A DNA stretch of 64,000 nucleotides from NCBI GenBank assembly GCA_016271365.2, contig CM028131.1, positions 175,092,501-175,156,500 of the forward strand, in the 5' to 3' direction. Source of the DNA: Neoceratodus forsteri (taxonomy: Eukaryota > Chordata > Ceratodontiformes > Ceratodontidae). Made by a program: the position numbers and the translations under genes. Below the pieces are notes generated by a model. It searched no databases, was not told where the DNA came from, and saw only the letters and a program-made list of their open reading frames with translations. Below are positions 20,840 through 33,390 of this stretch, piece after piece (positions within the stretch are counted from its first letter, which is position 1; each line of letters begins with the position of its first letter).

Positions 20840-22066
20840 ATCATTTTATAAGATTGTATAAGCTGGATATTAAGATGTATACTGATGACACAGTTCTTTT
20901 TGCATCTGGCTCTTCTCTCCATGACTTTACCTCCTGGCTTCAGTTAGACATTGACAACATTCAACGCTGGTTGAAGTCTAATCTTTTGTCCCTTAATGTA
21001 AAAACAAAAAAAACAGTCTCAATGACTTTTGGCACTCACCAGAGGCTTGCCAAACTTACTTTGTCCCTTTATTTTATACCCTTGATGGTGCTATGATTAA
21101 AGATGCTCCCTTCTTTAAGTACCTTGGGGTCTGCTTTGACCGGCATCTTGATTTCTCAGTGCATATTGATGCGATTCACTGTAAGCTTCTCCCTAAGCTA
21201 GATGCTTTCTACAGGAATAAAGCTAGCATTCTGCTCCCTGACCAACAAGAAATTGTACTAAAAATTATCCTTCCAATCATTGAATACGGTGACTTAGCCT
21301 ACATTAATGCCCCTATATCATCTCTTGCCAGACTGAACCTCTTTTTTTCATTCTTTCTGTCATTTTGCTTTAGATTGCTCACCTCGTACTCACCACTGCT
21401 CTTTTTATTCAGTCCTATAGCTCCACACTCTTGAAGCGAGGCGCCTTTCCCATTGTGTCTCTTTTTTATCCAAATTCCAGTTTGACTCACTTCCCACTTA
21501 CCTCAGAACCCTCATATCCCCTTCCCCTTCTTCGCCCTACAGTACATTCGCCACAACACCACTACCCCCCCCAATCTCTCTTCCTTCTTGAAAATCTACT
21601 GTTGGTTAGTTTGCTTTTTCCTACCATTTTCCTAAACTTTGATCCTCTCTTCCCCTTTCTAGTCACTCTTCTTCTCCTCTCTAAAGTCCCTTCTTTGTGT
21701 CTATTGTTATCCTTCCTGTAACTGTATATGACTCTTTCCTTTTGTACTCCCTCACTACATGTTACCTGTTTGCCTCTTCCTCTCCCCCCTCTAGTTTTGC
21801 TCTGTTCATGATGTCTCACTACTTTTCCCTTCTTCTCATATATGATATTGTTATATTTATATGTATATTTTTTTTAATTGCATTCAGTACTGAATTGCCT
21901 CTTATATTTATGATTCTTCTTGCCTATCTATATCATTGAATTTGACTTCTGTATTTTTTGTATTATATTGATTAGTTATCTCCTTCTCTATTCTCCCCAG
22001 GACACATCTGAAAATGAGCTGTATAAGCTTAGTGTGTATTTTCTGATTAAACATTTAAAAAAAAAT
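20840..22066 (+). mobile_element. L2/Rex1-like LINE, RT palm to 3' tail
   Basis: The frame from 20854 reads KMYTDDTVLFASGSSLHDF, a motif-C variant (Y-T-D-D rather than Y-A-D-D), then WLKSNLLSLNVKTKK. The frame from 21093 reads FKYLGVCFDRHLDFSVHIDA, the conserved thumb block. The C-terminus (about 21300-21700) is present but frameshifted. The 3' end is A-rich at about 22050-22066. It is 5'-truncated upstream of the palm. Confidence 0.78.
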
Positions 22067-22141
22067 GAGTAAGAAAAAGCCAAGAGCAGCAGAATTTCCT
22101 GCATAAACAGAGACTGGTGAACTTGAAAATGTACTCACTTA

Positions 22142-22255
22142 AGGAGAGAAGGGAAGGAAGGAGAGGAGAGAAGAGAAGAGAAGAGAAGAGAAGAGAAGAG
22201 AAGAGAAGAGAAGAGAAGAGAAGAGAAGAGAAGAAGAGAAGAGAAGAGAAGAGGC
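22142..22255. repeat. (AGAAG)n/(GAGAA)n microsatellite
   Basis: Some 110 bases of purine-only AGAGA/AGAAG units with small interruptions. The opposite strand gives a spurious SLLFSSLLFSS-type reading frame. Confidence 0.95.
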
Positions 22256-22625
22256 ATAATCAGGACCTTCAAATACCTTAAAGACATATACAAGGCTGAC
22301 CTTGGGGATCTTTTTCACAGAGGTAAAAACATAAACACCTGCAGGCACAGCTACCAACTGGTGCGGGGGGGGGGGGAGTAGTCACAGCAAGGAGGCCAGA
22401 AAACACTTCTTCACAAGACAGAGTAGTGACAGGGTGGATTGCTGTACCAGAGGGGTTAGTCAAACACAAATAATTTAGGTGTTTCAAAAGAGGTGGGATA
22501 AATTCTAGGGGAAAGCTAGGGTGACAAGGGAGTGGGAAGAGCAACATGTACCAAATGTGCATGAGCGCCACAATGAGCAGACTTGATAGACCTTTTGAGC
22601 CTTCTTCTGTTGGTATTTTTGTATG
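22256..22625 (+). mobile_element. CR1-type LINE 3' fragment
   Basis: The plus strand encodes RTFKYLKDIYKADLGDLFHR, the block following RGD(M/L)I in CR1 ORF2, and ends with the CR1-like tail GCAGACTTGATAGACC near 22580. The abutting microsatellite lies where the preceding codons should be. Confidence 0.65.
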
Positions 22626-22719
22626 TTCCTTTGTCTGTATAATGTTTTAATACATGCCTTGAATTCATGCAGATCTGGGTCTTAGGAACTCTGTTCAGTA
22701 TGCAAGCGTGTGCAAAACT

Positions 22720-22985
22720 GCAAACATGGTATTGCGCAACTTCATGAATAGCTTCATCTACAGATTAAGGGATGTGATGCTGCCATGGTACAGGATATAC
22801 CTTCACTTGGAGTATTATGTGAAGTTATACTATCCTTACTTGAAGATGGATATGGATGAATTAGAGAGGGTTCAGCAGTGAAAAACTAATCTAATTGATT
22901 AGAGGAAGGCTAAATGAAAGAATTCCTATTGGATTTGGAGCTGTACTCCTTGAAATGCAGGCAAATTAGAGGAGACTTGATTTCA
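22720..22985 (+). mobile_element. CR1-type RT thumb fragment
   Basis: It encodes PWYRIYLHLEYYVKLYYPYL, then DELERVQQ and an RGDLI-like stretch. These match L-V-R-P-H-L-E-Y-C-V-Q and E-R-V-Q-R in CR1 ORF2. It is heavily mutated and has no intact frame. Confidence 0.6.
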
Positions 22986-22997
22986 TTATGTAAGCAA

Positions 22998-23143
22998 TAA
23001 TACCCAACAGGGTGGGCTTTATTGGGAAATACTGGACCACCCAGGGGCATAATGAGGCCCAACGCCACAGGCAGAGGGCCTTATAGCCCCTGGAAGGTCT
23101 GGTATTTCCCAATAAAGCCCACCCTGGAGGGTATTATTACACT
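22998..23143. mobile_element. ~145 bp long-hairpin element
   Basis: Arms begin AATAATACCC and share GGTGGGCTTTATTGGGAAAT, with a second paired block inside (CCAGGGGC... and ...GCCCCTGG). Nearly the whole element pairs with itself. It is non-coding and the target duplication is unclear. Confidence 0.75.
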
Positions 23144-23334
23144 TAGAAGATGGGCTAGAAGTTACATTTTCGTGAGCAGTTGTGAAAACAAAAAAAATAT
23201 ATAACAAAATTAGTACAGATAAATTAAAAGTCTGTTTTATGGTAAAGTAGTCCCTCTGTGCTGTTCCATCTCCTATTGTGCCTCCCCCAAACACTAGTGG
23301 TCAAAAAGCTATTGTATTGTAGTAAAGCGCACAC

Positions 23335-23341
23335 ACACATG

Positions 23342-23398
<57 letters not shown>
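23335..23398. repeat. (CA)n microsatellite
   Basis: A run of about 25 CA repeats with a few interruptions at its left end. Confidence 0.97.
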
Positions 23399-23399
<1 letters not shown>

Positions 23400-23400
<1 letters not shown>

Positions 23401-24836
23401 TGTCCTACACAACTTCTTCCAAACTCTTCCGAAATCAGGAGTGACAGAAACTGTTGTTGCTGCATCTTGATTTTCTGCATGTGGGACTGGGATTTTAATT
23501 GTGGTGCAAGACGGTGACTGCGTGACCTGGAGGTATGGGGCATCGTGGTTACTTAGCAACACTACGGGGCAATACTGGAGTCTGTTCAGTCAATTCCCAC
23601 CCCCCTCCCTGTAACAGTATTACATACACTCTCTTCTTTTTTGTGGTGAATCTGCTTTGTTTTCTCACGTGTAATTTTATGTGTGAGCAATTAAAACAGC
23701 TAGGACAACAGTGGAAATAGTGCAGTGAGGAATAGCCACCAATCCGCTTTGTCTTCCACCATTTCATTTTCTGTGTGATCAATTAAGACAGCTAGGACAG
23801 TGGCAGAAATAGCACAATGAGGAACAGCCAACAGTACAAGGGAGTTACTTTAAAAAAGAAGGAACGGACGCAAGTATGCTTGCGGTTGGGGGGGGCATTA
23901 GTTCTCACTAAGCGAGAGAAAAACATGGCGGGGATTTTAAATGTTATGTGGTGATTTCAGTCAATGACAAAGCAGGCTGAGCACCCCTGCACAAGGGTAT
24001 GTGGTAAGGTGGCACTTGGACTGGTACTAATTTGTTGCTGGGCATCTATTAAGAAATAAATGCTCAGGTTGAAGGTGGCATTAGCCAATCAGCATTGAGA
24101 ATCCATTGTTGCCATTTTCTAAATGAAATTAATGTGGCGGGGAGATCAAGACTAGAGAACTTTTTACACTAAATATGAGATGTGAGGACATGGAGTATGC
24201 GTATACTGTAAATTGAGATCACGCTGGAATTGAGAAGGAATTTCTCCTCCGAAAGCATGGTAAGCCTTTGTAATGGTCTGCTTGCAGGGAAGGCGGATAG
24301 CAGAATCCTGAATAATTTTATATTTGAGAGTGGACACCTTTTTTTAAAGCAAACAGAATTATGGGAATTCCCACTGAGAAGGCAGGGACAGATTAGTTAA
24401 GCCGTGCCTCCTAGTGGATCACTCAGTTCAATGTGATGTAATGTTTGTAAGAGCACAGCACTCCATGAACATTCTGATCTGCATTTGTGTGGGAATTTTT
24501 GTTTTAATGTGTTTGCAGATATGCTGTGTCTTCATGTTCCCCTTTCTCTTTCATGCCTTCATGAAATTCAAGGTTCTCCCTGAAGTTGCAATAACTTTAA
24601 TAAATCCTAAAGCTACCTCTACCTAGGAAATCATTGGATATTCTGGGTAGTAAAGTGAGTATGGAACCCCAGTTAGGTTAGCACGTTGTTGCACAGCATA
24701 CTTATTATTACCTGCTTATGTAGCAGGAGGTAGACATGATGGACCAAGCATCCTTTCTAACTTAAATTAATATGTTACTATATTACTTTAATACCACAAT
24801 AAGCATCTTCATTTGTTGTTTGTTTTCAAATTTCAG
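23400..24836. other. No recognisable gene; weak LINE-tail traces
   Basis: Two diverged stretches resemble CR1 tails (around 24240-24330 and GTAGACATGATGGACCAAGC near 24730). The rest shows nothing I can support. Confidence 0.35.
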
Positions 24837-24928
24837 ATGTTGAACTTCGAAAATTGATGCTGAGAAAAGAAATGCTCAGGAAATCTGATCTACTGAGAGA
24901 TATAAGCAGGGAGCCTTTTAGAGAGTAA
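24837..24928 (+). other. Candidate terminal exon (30 codons)
   Basis: A strong acceptor (TTTGTTTTCAAATTTCAG) precedes a frame reading DVELRKLMLRKEMLRKSDLL then RDISREPFRE and TAA. The highly charged helical composition resembles the C-terminal tails of Myb/SANT-type proteins, including transposon accessory proteins. No upstream exon was identified, so this rests on composition and one splice signal. Confidence 0.28.
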
Positions 24929-25526
24929 CACACCTAGAACCCTTTCCTTTTGATGGCCTGGACTGACTGTAACGTTGAGACACAATGAGGATGAACAGTA
25001 AGCATGTGTGTTCATTTGTCTTATACGTGGTTTCATGATCAATGTTGTGGTATTGTCAGGGGTCTAAGACTGCTTTCAGAAATATTTTGCATTCATGATC
25101 ATCAGTCCTCCGCACATGAAGAATCAATTTTCCCCTTCAGTTTTCTTTATATCTTCTTTGAAACAAACCTTTAATATCCATTTAATATATAATGTTACCT
25201 CTCTGATTCTCTTCCAGTTTTGATCTATTCTGGATACTTTATACCCCATCAGGTTTGTATTTCATTGGTTGGTGTCATTCCACCAAATCTTAGCGCTAGA
25301 AATGATGGTAAACCCATCTACTGTACCATGGCCAAGGTTTGTACTGTAACGTGTACATTTTATTGCTGGATGTCCTTAATTCATGCAGGCACATTTCTAG
25401 TTTAATTGACCTGAATATTTTGTTTGTTTCAATGTTCTATCTGATTTTACATCCTGAAGTGGAATTCTACAGTACTTACTGAACTTTCTTGACTTTCCCC
25501 ATTATTTATATTTGTTTCCTGATATG

Positions 25527-26226
25527 GGGGGCTATGCACAAAAGGGTGGGAACTATGCACAATAGGTGCATATCCCGCCCATGCAGCTCTGCACCCACAG
25601 AAGATCTACAAGGGGGCCACATTCACCAACACTAGCCACTGTGCAGCTCCTGTCTGTGGCCCCCCTAGTATGCAGGATCCCAGAGGACAGCCGGGTGCAG
25701 AGCAGTGGACTCAGTAGGCAGCCAATCAGCTGCCTGACCCAGGCCCCAACAGTGGATTACTTACACCCACAGGGCACCATGTTAGCAGCTGGCACACAGT
25801 GCGTCAATTGCATGGGGAGGGATGGTGCCCAGTTGGCCACTCCCAGCCCTGCATGTGTGCCTTGAAGGCTGGGGCATCCATTTTGGGGGTCTGCGGAGCC
25901 CCACCATCACAGCTGCAGATGTTGGCTGCAACCTGGGGGCACGTAACTGGTTTATGGTTGCCCTACAATGGCATAGCCAGCAGCCCTCAGTGCACAGCAC
26001 TCCTCACCTTAGAGAATGCCATGATGTGCTGGCACACTCCCCACACCACCTCCCAGCCCAGCCCCATGTGGAGCTCCATGGCCAGTCAGGGGATCAGGTG
26101 CGTGGGAGCCATGTATCCATTTTGAAACTACCATGTGTGAGGTGCACTGGGTGCGGGGGGTGGGGGATGGCTACCCACCACATTTATGTGGTGCATAGTC
26201 ATTCCACACCTTCGTGCATATGGCCC
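25527..26226. mobile_element. 700 bp Harbinger-type non-autonomous element
   Basis: The left end GGGGGCTATGCACAAAAGG and the complement of the right end, GGGCCATATGCACGAAGG, are matching terminal repeats. ATG occurs on both flanks (25524-25526 and 26227-26229) as a 3 bp target duplication. The interior is GC-rich, with no credible protein; overlapping open frames on both strands reflect composition only. Confidence 0.65.
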
Positions 26227-26229
26227 ATG

Positions 26230-26939
26230 GTGAGCAGAGTTGCTTTCCCTCATCTGTCCCATGCACCCGATAATGAGTTTAAACAATAGCTCACATTCTG
26301 CCTAACATACTCACCAGGATGTTTGCCTCCCCTCTTTGGTTCAGGTGGAGCCGATCTCTCTGACGTAGGCAAACCTTAGTACAAACTGTTCTCAACTGGC
26401 TAAGGAACCTATCCATCCTTACACCATACCCTCATTTATGCATGAATCTGCCTAATAACTCTCTGCCTTCTCTGGTTTTCAAATAGCACACATAGTATCT
26501 CTGAGAACAGCTTTCTCCCCAACTCTTTACATTTTTATTAGACGTCCTCTGATCTACACAGTCCTATATTGTTCATGGCAGCATGGGTGAAGAAACGTTG
26601 CTTACTGCCAGACCACCAAACTATGTACCCATCTGAGGCATGACATTATAAAGTCTTACACCAAGTAGACTACAACCTCTCTCATGGCTTGGCTACATAA
26701 AGCCCTATCTGTGATACTTCTAACAGAACCACATCTCAACAAAGTTGGCTTTGCTCACTATTTCCTTATTACTCCCTGACTAGCCATAGGACTGGCCAGG
26801 CATTAATCTGCTCATTGTACCCCCACAACTTCACTATCAAGTAGAGTAGATATGTTCTAGTGCATGCGGAATGGATGCTTCCAATTTCTAAGCCCCTGTC
26901 TGGCATGCACTCACCTGCACTCACCAGCATCTCTTCCTA
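26230..26939. other. No recognisable feature
   Basis: Ordinary non-coding sequence. It may include the unrecognisable 5' part of the CR1 copy that follows. Confidence 0.35.
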
Positions 26940-29047
26940 ACAAGTCTTCACTTCCAATGTTTTCTAGGAAACAGCATTTTTTAAATATGATGGCCTACAC
27001 CTAAATAGGGAAGGTGTGTGAGTGCTTGGACAAAAATTTGATGTCAACGCAGATTATTTAAACTGAAAAAGGAAGAGACGGTGACAGCAAACAACCTGAC
27101 TATTGTTAGGCTTGTCACCACTCCCCAAAACACTGCAGACACACATATAGCACCAGAAAAGGAAATGGAGACAACACAAACTTCAGCAGCTGAAGTATCA
27201 ATCATCATTCCCCAACAAATTGGCAACTTGCATAATCTCTCAGGTGAAAGTAGCACATTGCAGCAGTCCAGGACGGGGGTGCAACCACATACAAAAGGGG
27301 AGGTACATTCCTGGAAGGGAATGTTTGCAAATGCTAGGAGCCTAGCAAACAAACTACCTGATATCATGGCCATAATGGAAGTGGAGAGGTTGGACTGGGT
27401 GACTGTGACAGAAACATGGTTCACAGAAAACCATAGGTGGGACACAGCCATACCAGGATATAACCTGTTCAGGAAGGAAAGGAGGGGTAAACAAGGGAGG
27501 AGTAGCCATTTACATTAGAGAAGAAATAAAAGCCACTGAGGTACAGGGATCCCCAAGGGAAACTGAGTCACTGTGGCTAACAGCAGATGCAGGAAAGGGG
27601 AAAACCTTAAAAAATGGTGTTGTTTACAGGCCCCCAAATCAAGGGGAAAAAGGAGACAAAGATTGAATAGAGGAAATACACACAATGACTGTTAGAGGTG
27701 AAGTGTACTGGTGAGGGACTTCAATCTCCCAGATATAAACTAGAGCATGCAAACGGCGGCAACGACAGGAAGCAGGGACTTCTTATTATCCCTGCAGGGC
27801 ACAGGACTGGGTCAACTTGTTAAATCCCCAACAAGAGGTGATGCCATCCTTGACCTGGTCCTCAGAAACGCAGATAGGGTAAAGGAAATTGATGTGGGGT
27901 GCCATATGAGAAACAGCAACCACTGTGTGGTCAGCTTCATAGTAAATATAATGGAGGACACCTGTCACTCAAAAATAAAGTTGCTAGATTTTAAGAAAGC
28001 CGACTTCCAAAAAATGAGAATCAGTCTGAAAAACAACTTAATTGAAGCTGAAGAGAAGGAGGCTGAGGTCAAAGAGGAAGAGGTTTTGGTCATGTGGGGG
28101 AGACTAAAGAGAGCAATCAAGACGGCCACCGACCAATGTGCCAAAAGGGTCAGCAAGGTGAAAAGAAGAAATCCTCTATTTTTTTTCCAAAGAAGTGGCA
28201 ACCATGGTAAAAGAAAAAAGAAGGCATACAAGACATACCAAGAAACTAAGTTGAAAAAAGACGGGTTCATACAAACAAAAAAATGGAAGCAAAAGATTGC
28301 AGAGGGAACAAACAGAGGGGTCAAATCTTTCTTTAGGTACATCAGGGAAAGAAGGAAGGCAAAAGAGGGGTATAGTGAAGATTGCTACAGAGGAAGGGAA
28401 AAAAACAGAGCACAATCCAGAAAAAGCAGAAATACTGAACAAGTACTTTTGCTCAGTGTTCACTGAGGAGGACCCAGGAAATGGCTTGGTACTCACATAA
28501 CACAGTACCCCAGGTTCAGGGGTTGGCACTAGCCCCTTCATGGAGGCTGAAGTACTGGAGGTGCTAAATAAACTGAAGGTAGACAAAACCATGGGACCAG
28601 ATGAGGTACATCCCAGAATCTTAAAAGAACTGGGGTTGAAGTTGTCAGCCCCACTGGCAAAACTATTTATCAAATCCCTGATGAGTGGAGTGGTACCCGA
28701 AGACTGAAAAAGGGCAACAGTAGTCCCACTTCACAAACTGGGTAGCAGGGAAGAGCCAGGAAATTACCGACCAGTAAGCCTCACACCTATAGTGTGGAAA
28801 TTGATAGAGACACTGCTTAAACAGAGGATTATAGGATTTTTCAAAGCTAGTTTGCAGCAGAACACCAAACAGAATGGATTCACATCAGGAAGATCATGCC
28901 AAACAAATCTGGTTGGGTTATTTGACTGGGTTACAAAGGTTGTGGATGACAGAGGGGAAGTAGATGTTGTCTACTTGGACTTTAGCAAGGCCTTCAACAT
29001 AATTCCAAATAGAAGGCCGGTAAAGAAGTTAGACCACACAGGGGTTA
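26940..29047 (+). mobile_element. CR1-D: plus-strand CR1 LINE, 5' portion
   Basis: The end of the ORF1 esterase is visible (YDGLHLNREGV near 26987, stop at 27064). ORF2 follows: the endonuclease begins MFANARSLANKLPDIMAIME (27320s) and includes VTETWF, and its final block reads RNSNHCVVSFIV where the catalytic S-D-H has become S-N-H. The linker and RT fingers follow with KTMGPDEVHPRILKELG, NYRPVSL and, in the palm, DVVYLDFSKAFN (28963-28998). The frame stops abruptly after HTGV at 29047, where an oppositely oriented CR1 begins. The element resumes at 33391. It is multiply frameshifted. Confidence 0.88.
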
Positions 29048-32000
29048 CATAGAAACACAGAAACATAGAATTTGACGGCAGATAAGGACCACTTGGCCCA
29101 CCTAGTCTGCCCATTTTCCTACCTAACAGATAAGCTGCAGATCCTAGTTAACCAACAGCCTACTTCCTCCTAGCCCCCACTAGGACTGCTTTATGTCTGT
29201 CCCATGCATTCTTTAATTCCCTCCACTGTTCTTGACTCCATGACCTCCTCAGGAAGGCTGTTCCATGCATCCACAACCCTCTCTGTGAAAAAATACTTCC
29301 TCACATTACCTCTGAGACGTCCCCCATCTATCTTCAAATTGTGCCCCCTTGTTCTTGCATATCTCTTTTTCTGAAAGATACTACCCTCTTGGACTTTGTT
29401 GATTCCATGCGGTACTTGAACGTTTTTATCATGCCCCCCCCTTTCCTCAAGGGTATACATATTAAGCTCCTTTAGTCTCTCATCATATGTCTTCTGGTGC
29501 AGACTCTGCACCATTTTGGTTGCCCTCCTTTGGACAACCTCCACTCTGTCTGTGTCTTTGCGTAGATGGGGTCTCCAGAACTGCACACAGTACTCCAGAT
29601 GGGGTCTCTCCAACTGTCTGTACAGAGGGATAACAACTTCTTGTTTTCTACTGTTGATGCCTGTCCCTGTGCATCCCAGTATCCCCCCAGCCTTCCTTAC
29701 TGCCTTCTCACATTGCTTGCCCGTCTTTAGGTTATCTAATTACCTCCAGGTCCCTTTCCATTTTTATTGTTGTCAGTATCTAGCCCCCCATTGTGTACTC
29801 TTCCCCAGGGTTTTTGTTTCCCATGTGCATTACCTTGCACTTCTTTGCATTGAATCTAAGCTGCCATACTTCTGACCATTCCTCCAACCTTGCCAAGTCC
29901 CTTCTCATCCTTTCCACTCCATCTTGTTTATCAACCCTGTTGCAGATCTTTGTGTCATCTGCAAAGAGACATACTTTTCTTTCCAGTTCCTCTGCAATGT
30001 CACTTATAAAGACATTACTGAACCCTGCAGTACCCCACTAGTAACCCTCCTTTCTTCACTGTGGACTCCATTTACTACTACCCTTTGCATCCTGTTGTCC
30101 AGCCAATATTTTATCCAAGCTACCACCTTGGGACCCACTCCAAGGCTGGCTAACGTGTTTATTAATGTTTTGCATAGGACTGTATCAAATGCCTTGCTAA
30201 AATCTAGGTAGGCCATGTCTACAGCCCCTCCCTGGTCTACTACTTTGGTCACCCAGTCAAAGAAATCTATTAGATTCATCTGACATGACCTTCCCACTGT
30301 GAATCCATGCTGCCTTGGGTCCTGTGCCTCACTAGCCTCTAGGTACTCAATAATTCTTTCCTTCAGAAGTGATTCCATCATTTTCCCTACTACTGAGGTC
30401 AAACTAACCAGTCTGTAGTTTTCTGCCTCTGCCCTGCTCCCACTTTTGTGAAGAGGAATCACATCCACCCTTCTCCAGTCCTCAGGTATCACCCCATCCT
30501 CCCATGATTTGTTAAAGAGAGTAGTCAGCGGTGTCACTAGTTCTACCCTTAGTTCTTTTAGAATTCTTGGGTGAATCCCATCAGGCCCCATTGCTTTGTC
30601 CCCTTTCAATTTTACTAGTTGCTTCAGCACCCTTTCTTCTGTAAATGGACTGGTATCGACCCCCATCTCCAGAGTGTTTCTCTTGTTTGGTTTAGGTACC
30701 TCCTACTCCTCCTCTTCCTTTGTGAATACTGAGCAGACATATTCATTCAGTATCCCTGCTTTTCACTGTCACCCTCTGCCCACATTCCCTCCCCTTTATT
30801 AAGCCTCAGTATCCCTCCCTTGGTCTTTCTTCACTCCCTAATGTACCTATAAAATGTTTTCTCCCCCTTCCTAACAGAGTTGGCTATCCTTTCCTCAGTT
30901 TGGGCCTTTGCTATTCTGACTGTCTTCCCTGCCTCTTTCTGCTTTAACTGATAAAGTTATCTGTCCTGCTCTTTCTGTGTTGCCTTATATTTCCTGAATG
31001 CTATCCTTTTCTCCTTAACCTTCTCTGCCACCTCTTTTGAGAACCATAGCATTTTTTTCCTTCATTGTGTTTTGTTGATTTGCTTCACACAAAGGCTTGT
31101 TGCCTCTGTGATGGCTGTTTTGATTACTCCCCATTGTTCCTCCACCCCTCCTTCTTGCCTGTTTGCTATTGCTTTTCTGAGGCACTCTCTCATTTTCCTA
31201 AAGTCAGCCCTCCTAAAGTCCAGTACTCTTGCTTTTGAAAGGCTTGACTCTATGGCTGTGTTTATTGTGAACCACACTGTTTGGTGGTCACGTGTTCCCA
31301 GATGGCTACCCACTTCTAAATCCAAGATTCTTTCTCTATCCCCATTTGAGAGAACCAGGTCTAAGACTGCTCCCTCCTGAGTGGATTCCAATACTAGCTG
31401 TCTGAGGCATGCCCCTTGTAGGGCATCAAGAATGACCCTGCTCTTGGATGTGCCTGCAGTAAAGGTGCTCCAGTTAACATCTGGCATATTCAGGTCCCCA
31501 TCAACAATATCTCCCCTTTTTCTGCCATTCTAAGGATGCCTTCTATCATTTCCTTGTCCATTCCTTCCCCCTGAGATGGGGGTCTGTATACAACCCCCAT
31601 GCAGATTGTGGTACCATTTCCTGTCTCCAGGGTGACCAAGACTGCCTCATCTGCTCCTTGTTTGCTCTTTAGTTCCGTTGCTTTGATCCTTTCCCTTAAA
31701 TAGAGAGCTTCTCCTCCTCCTCCTCGTTTACCCTCCCTGTCCCTCCTGTAGATTGTGTATCCTGGTATGTTGACATCCCAGTCATGGTTCTCTGTGTACA
31801 ATGTTTCTGTGACTGCCACAATATCCAGGCCTCCCTCTTCCATCAAGGTCATTAGTTCAGGGAGCTTGTTATACAGACTACGGGCATTGGTACTCATCAC
31901 CCTCCAATTTTTGATGGCCTTACCCCTTTAGCCCCATCCCTGTCCTTACTGTCTTTGCCTTTTTTTGCATTTACCTCTGTCCTGCTCCCTAATGACTTCT

Positions 32001-33390
32001 TTACCTTGGTGTTTACCTCACTAATTACTGTATTTTGTGGGGGGAGGCTGGGATTCCCCTGCTCCTTTTCAGTGCCTCCCCCCTTGGCTAGTTTAAATGC
32101 ATGCCAATGAAGCATTTAAACCTATCAACTAGGATCCTGGTTCCCCCGAACAGATGCAGACCATTGCTCCAGTATAGGCCTGCATCCCTCCAGGTGGCTC
32201 ATCAGTCCCCAATGAAGCCAAAACCCTGAGCTCCACACCAGTTTTTTAACCATTCATTGAATTCCATGGTGGGGAGTACCCTAGCATCACCCTTGCATAG
32301 ACAGGCAGCACCTCTGAGAAGGTTACCGTATATGCTACTTGTCTAAGGCTCTTCCCTAACACTACAAACTCCTCTTGCACTGTTCTGATCCCATTCCTAG
32401 CCAGGTCATTTGTCCTTAGGTGGACCATGACATCCAGCTCCCTATCTCATGCAGCTGCTCCCACGATCCTGAGGATTCGCTTCCTGTCCCTCCAAGCTGT
32501 GGCACCAGGCAGGCACCTTACCTCCCTTTCCCCTTCCTCCCCCATTTCTACCACCCTAATGATTGAGTCCCCCACCAGGAGTTGTTTCCTTCCCCTGTGG
32601 GGTCCCATGCCACCCTCCTGTGGGCCTTCTTTTTGGAGGTTCCCAGTATCCTCCTTGGTCTCCACTGCAGCTGCCTCCATAGGGGAACCACTATCCACCA
32701 GAACAGTGTATAAATTGTGGAAAGGTACAGCTGGAGGGATGCACCTCTGTTCCACCATCTTCTCCCTCCCTGAGCCCACCTTGGTCCAGCTGCTCCTCTT
32801 TCTTGGCAATCTCTGAGGTAGTGGCAGTGGCCCTGGTGGTCCCTGAGTGGGAGAAGAGGTTTCACGAATCCTAGCCAGGTCAGCCTGGAGATGGGCAACC
32901 TCCTCCCTCAGACCAGAGAGGTGCCTGCAAATAGGGCAGCATCACAGCCTCCAGAATGTCTCCTGGAACACTGCCACCCCACAGCCATTGCACTACACCA
33001 CTCCCATCAAGTCTTATTTTGTGTCCCCTCTCCTGTTGCTCTGTATGCTTAATCTCTCCTCTCCTTACAACTATCACCCTTTCTGTTCTGGCACAGCAAC
33101 TTCCTGTATTCTTCAGTAGTCTCCTTCTTCCTTGCACAGAGCCAGACCTCCAGCAGCTAGAGGGGGGGAGAAAGAGCTACTTTTTTCCTTCAGGGTTGAC
33201 AAAACTAATGTTTCTCTATGATCCTTCCCTTCCTACTGCCAAACAGGAAGTTCCTGTTGTTGGTCAAATCCAGTGGCTATAAAAGTAGAACTGGCTTAGG
33301 ATGGGAGGGTGGAAGGATGGGATGGAGGGCAATTAGTGAAAAAAATGTAGCATTTTTAATCAGCTGCTTTCTGCTCTACAAGTAAGATTG
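29048..33390 (-). mobile_element. CR1-C: nearly full-length CR1 LINE inside CR1-D
   Basis: Read on the minus strand, ORF1 (about 33100-32250) shows an SGNH/GDSL-type esterase: LLVGDSIIRVV (32559-32592), REVRCLPGA, and LRTNDLARN (32395-32425) where families have G-T-N-D. The endonuclease starts at 31900 (STNARSLYNKLPEL) and contains VTETLY. A one-base frameshift follows EILLMG at about 31490, and the S-D-H motif is R-D-H. The RT shows AMGPDGIHPRILKEL, MAYLDFSKAFDTV, an intact FADDTKI at 29945-29975, and the end FFTERVVDAWNSLPEEV (29191-29613). The 3' end is ATTCTATGTTTCTGTGTTTC at 29048-29075. CR1 retrotransposes by target-primed reverse transcription. Confidence 0.9.

Noticed and set aside
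23224..23562. Open frames with long Cys-Val or Thr-His runs
   Set aside because: They are translations of the (CA)n microsatellite.
28176..28673. 165-codon minus-strand frame
   Set aside because: It is the antisense shadow of CR1-D ORF2.
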